NCBI GenBank assembly: GCA_021811745.1
Contig: JAJZNH010000614.1
Coordinates: forward strand, 1 to 9,100
Reading direction: 5' to 3'
DNA length: 9,100 nt
From: Acidobacteriota bacterium
Lineage (GTDB): Bacteria > Acidobacteriota > Terriglobia > Terriglobales > Acidobacteriaceae
Each line of letters starts with the position of its first letter. The stretch's first letter is position 1. The notes under the pieces are model-generated. The model was not told the origin of the DNA. It ran no database searches and was given only the letters and a program-made list of their open reading frames with translations. Positions 1 to 4,894 of the stretch are shown one piece after another. Both the position numbers and the translations under genes were made by a program.

Positions 1-115
1 CCGATTCCCACATTCCCACCGCCGCCACGACCACGAGCAAATTATGAAATCATCCCGAAAAGGAGCCGCCTGAAGCTGCCCGCTTCATACTCGCCGCTCA
101 GGCTCATTCTTGGAT

Positions 116-153
116 TGGAAAAGACTCTCTGCCCCGCAGGGGCCGGGTTTCCA
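116..153 (+). other. Possible hairpin in the leader region
   Basis: GCCCC (131-135), loop GCA, GGGGC (139-143) forms a tight 5-bp GC stem. Outside it TGGAAA (116-121) is complementary to TTTCCA (148-153), and GGA (112-114) can extend this with TCC (154-156) across a one-base bulge. Only three T residues (148-150) follow the inner stem, so it is a poor intrinsic terminator. It could be a folded leader RNA or chance in GC-rich sequence. No function is claimed. Confidence 0.25.
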
Positions 154-191
154 TCCCAGTTTCACCTCGGGAAGACGGAGTGATTGATTTG

Positions 192-210
192 GTCCGCGGA
201 CTGCGCGCAG
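192..210. repeat. Two abutting perfect 10-bp palindromes
   Basis: GTCCGCGGAC (192-201) and CTGCGCGCAG (201-210) are each perfect palindromes and share base C201. One 10-bp palindrome is common by chance in a window this size, but two sharing an end are less so. They lie about 280 bp upstream of the kinase start in non-coding sequence, so a protein-binding site is possible. I do not recognise the motif. Confidence 0.35.
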
Positions 211-442
211 AAAGTATCCGTCAAGGCAAAGATCTGGTTAACGCGCCCCCGGGAGGACCGGCAGGTTGATTTGCCAAGCCGAAAGCGCAGGCGGCGGTGC
301 ACCGGGCGAGGGAAACGGAAGCAGGCCCGCAGAGACAATCTGCTCGAAACCCATTGCAGCCTTGATCGCCGGCTCAGACGTAGCAGTTGCGGCCTCTATG
401 AGCCTGCGCACTACACTGGAGCCATATGCCGGGCAACCACGA

Positions 443-471
443 GGAAGGGACAGGCACCGGGAAGGGACAGG
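443..471. repeat. 12-bp direct repeat, REP-like
   Basis: GGAAGGGACAGG occurs at 443-454 and again, identically, at 460-471, a 17-bp period. With the following CACC the first copy reads, on the other strand, GGTGCCTGTCCCTTCC. This resembles the GGTGCCTGTCCC-type short intergenic repeats that I recall being common near REP-associated (RAYT) transposases; that link is from memory, not a search. The repeat sits directly upstream of the preferred kinase start. If the upstream ATG (426) were used it would encode an unlikely Gly/Thr/Lys-rich N-terminus. Confidence 0.4.
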
Positions 472-485
472 GAGTTAGAGCTCCC

Positions 486-1520
486 ATGCTCTGGCTGAGC
501 GGGCTATGGATTCTACCTCTGCTGGCCGCCGCACTCTGGTTGCTGCCGCCAGCAGCGGCGCCAAGGGCTGCAGCCGCCGCGATCGCGGTCCTGCTGGCGC
601 CCGTACCCGCACTCCTTTCTCTCCGCAGGAAGGATGCGGAACGGAGGGCCTCGGTGGCAAAAACAGAAGAGCGCAACGCTCAACTGCAGTTGGAACTGGA
701 AACCGTACGCTATCGCACGGCACGGCTTCGGGAGGAGCTGCAGGAGGCGGGCAGGCAGGCAAGGCTTTCGCATCAACTGAGCGTGCTCGGCCAGTTCACG
801 GCCGGCTTCATGCATGAATTCAACAATCCCCTGGCCATTGTCGAGGGCCGGCTGGAAGTGCTTCTGGAGGAACGGAAAAACGATATCGCGCTCTGCATCG
901 ATCTTGAACAGATGTTGAAAGAAGCCCGCTATATGGGCAAGATTGCGCGCACATTGCTGCAGGCATTGCGCCGGGAGCGGGGCGGGGAAGTGTATGGGCC
1001 GGCCCATCCGCAAAAGGCAGTGGAGGCGGCGCTTGCGGCTTTTCGCGGCGAGGCATGGACCCAGAGCGTGGAACTGATCGAGGGGTTCAACGATACACCG
1101 CGGGTGGATGTGCCGGAGCACGTGCTGGTGGAGGTGATTCGGGGCCTGATCGGCAATGCGCTCCGGGCTCTCGCCGGGCGCGCTCACGGGCAAATCCGGG
1201 CGCACGTCGAGCCTTATCGAACCGCGGGAGCCCGGGTGTGTCTGAGGGTTGAAGATAACGGTCCCGGCGTTCCGGAACCTATCCGCGAGCACCTGTTCGA
1301 GCCGTTTGTTTCCCAGAGCAGCGGAAGAGAGAGGCTGGGTCTGGGACTGTTTCTCGCGGCCAGTCTGCTGGACATTTACGACGGGCGCATTCGCTACGAA
1401 GAGCGCCAGGGAGGCGGGGCGTGTTTTGTGCTCGAGCTGCCACCGGCGCGATTTACTCGCGGCCAGCCCTATCACTGGTTTGCCGGAGGAGGTCAAAGTG
1501 AGCCGTATCGCGGTGATTGA
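486..1520 (+). CDS. Membrane sensor histidine kinase (two-component system)
   Basis: A 344-residue histidine kinase that should autophosphorylate and pass phosphate to the regulator encoded immediately downstream. Two hydrophobic segments (about residues 3-22 and 26-45) are separated by a very short Pro/Ala turn, so there is no periplasmic sensor domain. A charged, probably coiled-coil stretch follows (about 48-95). The H-box MHEFNNPLA carries the phosphoacceptor His110. The ATPase domain shows an N-box (IGNALRAL, Asn224), G1 (VEDNGPGVP, Asp257) and a G2-like loop (RLGLGLFLA, 283-291). No PAS, HAMP or GAF domain is visible, so the signal is probably sensed in the membrane or through a partner. 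ATG 486 is preferred over the in-frame ATG 426 because the protein then opens with the membrane segment, GGGAG (470-474) lies upstream, and the extra 20 residues derive from a DNA repeat. The 3' end overlaps the regulator by 23 nt. Kinase identity is secure; the stimulus is unknown. Confidence 0.9.
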   Translation: MLWLSGLWILPLLAAALWLLPPAAAPRAAAAAIAVLLAPVPALLSLRRKDAERRASVAKTEERNAQLQLELETVRYRTARLREELQEAGRQARLSHQLSVLGQFTAGFMHEFNNPLAIVEGRLEVLLEERKNDIALCIDLEQMLKEARYMGKIARTLLQALRRERGGEVYGPAHPQKAVEAALAAFRGEAWTQSVELIEGFNDTPRVDVPEHVLVEVIRGLIGNALRALAGRAHGQIRAHVEPYRTAGARVCLRVEDNGPGVPEPIREHLFEPFVSQSSGRERLGLGLFLAASLLDIYDGRIRYEERQGGGACFVLELPPARFTRGQPYHWFAGGGQSEPYRGD

Positions 1521-2898
1521 CGACGAAGCCGCTCTGGGAGAAAACATCCAGCGCATGTTGCGTCAGCCCGGTGTTTCGGTTGCGGCGTTCTCCGATCCGA
1601 TCGAGGGTCTGGCCGAGACCGTGGCGAATCCGCCGGACCTGGTGCTGCTGGATGTACGCATGCCGGGGATGTCGGGCGAAGAGGTATTTACGCGCTTGCA
1701 TGCGGCCCACCCGCAGCTTCCCATCGTGTTTCTCACCGCCTTCGGGTCGGTCGAGAGCGCGGTGCTCGCAATGCGGAACGGCGCCTTCGATTACCTGCAG
1801 AAGCCCTTCAAGAGGGATGAGCTTCTGCTGGTTGTGCGGCGCGCGCTCTCTGTCGCAAAACTTGAGCACCAGGTTCAAAGGCTCAAGGACCGGCTGGAAG
1901 CGCTGGGAGAAGGCGATGAGGCCCAGAGCCGCAGCCCCGCCATGCTGGACCAGTTGGACAAGTGCCGCCGCGCCGCGCCCACCGATGCCACGGTGATGAT
2001 CCTGGGAGAAAGCGGAACGGGCAAGGAAGTGACGGCGCGCCAGCTCCATCAGCTTAGCCGGCGCAAGGATGGCCCCTTCGTTCCCGTGGAGTGCAGCGCC
2101 ATGCCCGGGTCGCTGATTGAGAGCGAACTGTTCGGATACGAGCGTGGCGCCTTCACCGGCGCGGAGAAGCTGAAGAAGGGGCTGATTGAATCGGCCGACG
2201 GGGGCACCCTTTTTCTTGACGAGATCGGCGACCTGGGTGTGGAGTTGCAAACCCGTCTTTTCCGGTTTGTGGAGGAGCGTGCGCTGCGGCGCCTGGGCGG
2301 GACCACGCAGGTGCGCGTGGATTGCCGCATCCTGTGCGCGACCAACCAGGATCTGGCGGCCAAGATCAAGGCCGGCACGTTTCGCGAAGAGCTCTTTTAC
2401 CGGCTGAGCGTCGTTACGGTCAAGCTTCCGCCTTTGCGGGACAGGCCTGAAGACATTCCGCACCTGGCGCGCTTCTTTCTGGAGCGGTTCTCGCGGCGCT
2501 ACGGAAAAAGCATTCTGGGCTCGCCGCAGTTTTACGAAGCGTTGCTGCAACAGCGCTGGCCGGGCAACGTGCGCCAGTTGAAGAACGTGATGGAACGGCT
2601 GGTGGCGTTGCATCCCGACGGGGTGCTGGAGGCGGCCGACCTGGACGAGGAGCCGCCGCGGGTCGATGCCGCTGCCGTACTCTCCAATCTTCCCTGGAAG
2701 GATGCGCGCGACCGGTACCTCGCCAGTTTCGAGGCTTCCTATGCGCAGGCGGTCCTGGCCCGCTGCGAGGGCAACATCAGCGCGGCTGCTCGTGCTTCCG
2801 GCGTCGACCGAAAGACTTTCTATGCCCTGCTGAAGAGCGATCGCGGCGTGCAGAGTGGGGAATCCGCTCCTCAGTTCGATCAGAATCCTGGGGAGTAA
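1498..2898 (+). CDS. NtrC-family sigma-54-dependent response regulator
   Basis: A 466-residue activator with the full NtrC layout. The receiver domain (1-120) has acidic residues Asp8/Asp9, phosphoacceptor Asp52 in LLDVRMPGMSG, Thr80 and Lys102. A coiled linker follows (about 120-145). The AAA+ domain has Walker A GESGTGKE (170-177), the sigma-54-contacting GAFTGA loop (217-222, intact), Walker B TLFLDEIG (237-244), ATN sensor I (281-283), FREELFYRL (295-303) and WPGNVRQL (354-361). A Fis-type helix-turn-helix lies at about 422-446. The start is GTG 1498: the strong site GGAGGAGG (1485-1492) is 5 nt upstream and the protein then begins MSRIAVIDDE. The frame stays open further upstream (from about 1249), but that part lies inside the kinase. 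With an intact GAFTGA it should open sigma-54 promoters; the likely target is the one at 2957-2973. Confidence 0.95.
   Translation: MSRIAVIDDEAALGENIQRMLRQPGVSVAAFSDPIEGLAETVANPPDLVLLDVRMPGMSGEEVFTRLHAAHPQLPIVFLTAFGSVESAVLAMRNGAFDYLQKPFKRDELLLVVRRALSVAKLEHQVQRLKDRLEALGEGDEAQSRSPAMLDQLDKCRRAAPTDATVMILGESGTGKEVTARQLHQLSRRKDGPFVPVECSAMPGSLIESELFGYERGAFTGAEKLKKGLIESADGGTLFLDEIGDLGVELQTRLFRFVEERALRRLGGTTQVRVDCRILCATNQDLAAKIKAGTFREELFYRLSVVTVKLPPLRDRPEDIPHLARFFLERFSRRYGKSILGSPQFYEALLQQRWPGNVRQLKNVMERLVALHPDGVLEAADLDEEPPRVDAAAVLSNLPWKDARDRYLASFEASYAQAVLARCEGNISAAARASGVDRKTFYALLKSDRGVQSGESAPQFDQNPGE
2856..2873. promoter_or_regulatory. Distal putative activator (enhancer) site
   Basis: TGGGGA (2856-2861), six bases, then TCCTCA (2868-2873): an inverted repeat with one mismatch, lying inside the last codons of the regulator gene. 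Arms and 6-bp spacer match the perfect site at 2889-2906, and the centres are 33 bp apart, close to three helical turns. Its centre is about 120 bp upstream of the predicted transcription start at 2984. Binding by the adjacent NtrC-type regulator is an inference from position and symmetry. Confidence 0.45.
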
Positions 2899-2907
2899 AT
2901 TCCCCAG
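2888..2907. promoter_or_regulatory. Proximal putative activator (enhancer) site
   Basis: CTGGGGA (2888-2894), GTAAAT, TCCCCAG (2901-2907) is a perfect 7-bp inverted repeat spanning the regulator stop codon. It shares arms and spacing with the imperfect repeat at 2856-2873. Its centre is about 87 bp upstream of the predicted sigma-54 transcription start, within the usual range for NtrC-type enhancers. As RNA it could also fold as a hairpin, but no T-run follows, so a terminator is less likely. Confidence 0.5.
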
Positions 2908-2956
2908 ATCCACCGCAGAGATGGCCCTAAGCCTCTGAAAAAAAACGAAGGGCAGT

Positions 2957-2973
2957 TTGGCTCCCCGCATGCT
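2957..2973 (+). promoter_or_regulatory. Sigma-54 (-24/-12) promoter candidate
   Basis: TTGGCTCCCCGCATGCT has GG at 2959-2960 and GC at 2971-2972 with exactly 10 bases between them, the invariant sigma-54 spacing. It agrees with the family consensus YTGGCACGRNNNTTGCW except at four positions (A to T, G to C, R to C, and the first T of TTGC to A). The start of transcription would be near 2984, two bases before the ribosome site AAAGGAG (2986-2992), so the leader would be very short (about 16 nt). An eight-A tract (2938-2945) lies between promoter and enhancer-like repeats and may bend the DNA. The adjacent sigma-54 activator gene supports the call. Confidence 0.6.
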
Positions 2974-2999
2974 TGAACAGCGTGCAAAGGAGCCCAACA

Positions 3000-4346
3000 A
3001 TGAACGTCTGGACCTCAGGCCGCAGGGCTGCCCTGCTGTCGCTCGGTTGCTTCTTATTCTTCTTAATGCTTCCACGGCCCGGTCGGGCAATTCCCGCCTT
3101 TGCACGCAAATTCGGTGTCAAGTGCTACACCTGCCACACCATTCCTCCGGCCTTGAACAAGAACGGCTACATGTTCAAGCGCCTCGGCTACCGGATGCCT
3201 CCGGACGGGATGGACGGCACCAAGCCGGCCCCCGCCATTCACACTCTCGATAACCAGATTCCGTTTCGAGTGACCAACATCCTCGCGCTGATTCTTCAGG
3301 GAAGCTTTACCAACGATAAGACGGTGGCAGATGCCGGCAACACCACATCGGCCTCGCCGTCATCCATGTGTAACAGCGGCGTGGATGGAACCCAGCAGCA
3401 GTCCTCCTGCTCGAGCTTCAACCTCGACGAAGCGGCGCTCTTCCTCGCCAGCACCGTCCCCAACACTGGCTTCTCCTATTTTGGCCACTACGAACTCTAT
3501 CAAGACGGAGCCAACTTTCTGGAGCAGGGCTTCGGCGTATACACCGGAGGCCGCGCCAACAGCAACTATTTCATCAAGGCCGGGGAGATCCACATGCAGG
3601 AGGGCGAAGGAACCCGGGCGGCGATGTTCTACAACCTGTTTCCCGATCCCGCCTATACGCTCACCAACGTCGATCCGCTCGGTTTCACCCTTGATCAGCA
3701 TCCGGTCGGCGTGGACGCTGGGTACACCTGGGCTTCCAACTACTTCGCGCGCATCTTCGGGATTTCGGCCAAGGTCACGAACGGCCTGAACGCCGATGGC
3801 AGCGAGATTATGAACAGCTCAACCAAGAACTCGAAGGACGTATGGGCCGATGCGGATTACTGGTTCGGGCCTGACGGTGGAGTCACCGTCATGATGTACC
3901 GCGGCTCGAAGGATCAGAATCAAGCTTTCGGGGCCAATCAGTTTACATTCCGTCCGACCATCTGGCGCGAGGGCGCCTTCGCCAACTATCTGTTTTTTGA
4001 CAAGCTCGATTTGCTCGGAGGCTATATCCGTAGCCAGGACGACTGGCAGTGGGCACAGGGCGCCGGACTCAACCATTATCTCGCCAATACCTATCACGGC
4101 GAGGTGGACTATTACGTCAAGACGGGCACGGCTCTGATGGCCCGCCTCGATCGCGGGACTGCCAGAATCACCCCGCAACCCAATGTCCACGACGTCGTGT
4201 GGGGCTTGGGAGTCGAGCACTCCATGACCGACCTGGGCAACGTGATTGCTCGCCTGACCTACAACCAGGAGCACGACGGCGATCCACTCGCCCTGGCGGG
4301 AACGACCGACAAGAAACTCATGCTCGATGTCCGGGTGATGTTCTAA
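3000..4346 (+). CDS. Cyc2-like outer-membrane monohaem cytochrome-porin fusion
   Basis: A 448-residue exported protein. A signal peptide (1-30, hydrophobic core about 11-25, likely cleavage GRA|IPAF) is followed at once by IPAFARKFGVKCYTCH with haem motif C42-Y-T-C45-H46, then PALNKNGYMFKRLGY. This FAR-x-x-G-x-x-C-x-x-CH ... LN-x-x-G-x-x-FK-x-x-GY pattern is the one I associate with the cytochrome domain of Cyc2-type Fe(II) oxidases. The rest (about 85-448) is rich in alternating aromatic, Gly and polar residues and ends in Phe (DVRVMF), as expected of an outer-membrane beta barrel. Cys124 and Cys137 could form a disulfide in a loop. The start is ATG 3000, 7 nt after AAAGGAG. It is the first gene behind the sigma-54 promoter. 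Predicted role: electron passage across the outer membrane. Substrate and direction are not shown by sequence; a cytochrome-porin with another substrate remains possible. Confidence 0.75.
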   Translation: MNVWTSGRRAALLSLGCFLFFLMLPRPGRAIPAFARKFGVKCYTCHTIPPALNKNGYMFKRLGYRMPPDGMDGTKPAPAIHTLDNQIPFRVTNILALILQGSFTNDKTVADAGNTTSASPSSMCNSGVDGTQQQSSCSSFNLDEAALFLASTVPNTGFSYFGHYELYQDGANFLEQGFGVYTGGRANSNYFIKAGEIHMQEGEGTRAAMFYNLFPDPAYTLTNVDPLGFTLDQHPVGVDAGYTWASNYFARIFGISAKVTNGLNADGSEIMNSSTKNSKDVWADADYWFGPDGGVTVMMYRGSKDQNQAFGANQFTFRPTIWREGAFANYLFFDKLDLLGGYIRSQDDWQWAQGAGLNHYLANTYHGEVDYYVKTGTALMARLDRGTARITPQPNVHDVVWGLGVEHSMTDLGNVIARLTYNQEHDGDPLALAGTTDKKLMLDVRVMF

Positions 4347-4358
4347 GGAGAAAAATAC

Positions 4359-4763
4359 ATGCGCAGTCTGATTGGTTTCACCGCAACTGTTTTGCTGGCC
4401 ATGCCGGTCTTCGCAGGCGCACAGAGCAACGTGACCCTGCCGCAGGACAAGGGTCCAGCCAAAATCAACGTTTCGAGTTATCCACCCGAGCAGCAGAAGG
4501 CCTACAAGCTATTCGAGAGCAAGTGCTCCAAGTGCCACACGATCGCGCGGCCGATCAACACCACGATGAGCAAACAGGAGTGGGAGATGTATGTGAAGCG
4601 CATGATGCACAAGCCCAACTCCGGCATCAGCAGCAGCCAGGGCAAGGAGATCTTCGACTTCCTGGCCTACGACCAGCAGGAGCGCAAAGACAAGAATCCT
4701 TCCGCGTTCTACAAAATGCTCTCCGACGACGAGATTGCAAAGCTGAAAGCCCAACAGCAGTAA
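4359..4763 (+). CDS. Small periplasmic monohaem cytochrome c
   Basis: A 134-residue protein with a signal peptide (about 1-21, AGA|QSN region) and one haem-binding motif C56-S-K-C59-H60 in YKLFESKCSKCHTIARP. Downstream, VKRMMHKPNSGIS (79-91) contains Met82/Met83, either of which could be the axial ligand as in class I cytochromes c, and KEIFDFLAYD (96-105) forms the usual C-terminal helix. The tail is charged and Lys/Gln-rich. It starts 12 nt after the cytochrome-porin gene with AAGGAG (4345-4350) 8 nt before the ATG, so the two are almost certainly cotranscribed. Likely role: soluble carrier between the outer-membrane cytochrome-porin and the inner-membrane complex encoded downstream. The carrier role is inference; the haem site is seen directly. 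Confidence 0.85.
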   Translation: MRSLIGFTATVLLAMPVFAGAQSNVTLPQDKGPAKINVSSYPPEQQKAYKLFESKCSKCHTIARPINTTMSKQEWEMYVKRMMHKPNSGISSSQGKEIFDFLAYDQQERKDKNPSAFYKMLSDDEIAKLKAQQQ

Positions 4764-4829
4764 GCGCGCGCTTGGCGTTCCGCGGGGGAGCGCCGTCTTC
4801 TCCGGCGCGGAATACAGGCCCCGCGCCGG
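4762..4829 (+). repeat. Stacked GC-rich inverted repeats between two operon parts
   Basis: Within the 131-nt gap (4764-4894) three elements follow one another. AAGCGCGCGCTT (4762-4773) is a 12-bp perfect palindrome starting on the stop codon. GGCGTTCC (4774-4781), five-base loop, GGAGCGCC (4787-4794) forms an 8-bp stem with one G-T pair. CCGGCGCGG (4802-4810), ten-base loop, CCGCGCCGG (4821-4829) forms a 9-bp perfect stem. No long T-run follows any stem, although GTCTTCTCC follows the second. It may act as a partial terminator, an RNA-processing or mRNA-stabilising element, or a REP-like repeat; the sequence does not decide. Confidence 0.5.
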
Positions 4830-4894
4830 GAGCTCTTCCCCAGCCTGAGCGCGACCAACCCAGCGCCCCGCGGGCATGCGCACCATGGATTTGC

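Larger units (their letters stand above)
1..485. other. Gene-free upstream region with several inverted repeats
   Basis: No reading frame here has a believable protein: the open stretches are short, Arg/Gly/Pro-rich and lack ribosome sites. What can be seen is small-scale structure. TGAAGC (71-76) pairs with GCTTCA (82-87), and GCCTGA (68-73) pairs with TCAGGC (98-103), so the two pairings compete for 71-73. GCCCC-gca-GGGGC lies at 131-143 inside a longer possible helix, TGGAAA (116-121) with TTTCCA (148-153). Two abutting palindromes are at 192-210 and a direct repeat at 443-471. It probably holds the promoter and leader of the kinase gene and perhaps the tail of an upstream unit. I could not place a convincing -35/-10 or -24/-12 promoter, and I recognise no known riboswitch class. 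Confidence 0.5.

Noticed and set aside
371..384. GG-N10-GC as a sigma-54 promoter for the kinase
   Set aside because: The flanking bases (CGG and AGC) lack the TGG and TGC cores, so only the spacing matches.
387..417. TTGCGG ... TACACT as a sigma-70 promoter for the kinase
   Set aside because: The spacer is 19 bp and both hexamers are weak, so this is not better than chance in this region.
426..485. Upstream in-frame ATG (426) as the kinase start
   Set aside because: It would add 20 residues derived mainly from a 12-bp DNA repeat, and GGAG lies only 4 nt before it. ATG 486 begins directly with the membrane helix.
184..498. Small plus-strand frame before the kinase
   Set aside because: It starts with TTG without a ribosome site, is Arg-rich with no motif, and runs into the kinase start.
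1249..1497. N-terminal extension of the response regulator
   Set aside because: The frame is open but overlaps the kinase ATPase domain and encodes no receiver-like sequence. GTG 1498 has a strong ribosome site and starts the receiver fold.
2916..2945. Hairpin CAGAG/CTCTG followed by eight A as a terminator
   Set aside because: A terminator on the + strand needs T after the stem, and on the minus strand the T-run would precede the stem. The stem is also only 5 bp. The A-tract fits better as a bend in the promoter region.
3000..3090. Lipoprotein signal in the cytochrome-porin (Cys17)
   Set aside because: SLGC does not fit the lipobox at -3, and a good signal peptidase I site follows at residue 30.
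1453..3105. Long open frame on the minus strand opposite the regulator
   Set aside because: It mirrors codon-position bias of a GC-rich gene, has no recognisable domain, and crosses the promoter region. The same reasoning applies to the minus-strand frames at 513-1556 and 5009-6709.
4049..4894. Long N-terminal extension of the flavoprotein reading frame
   Set aside because: It runs out of frame through the cytochrome-porin and cytochrome c genes, and its translation is low-complexity Arg/Gln/Pro-rich. The conserved protein begins at ATG 4895.
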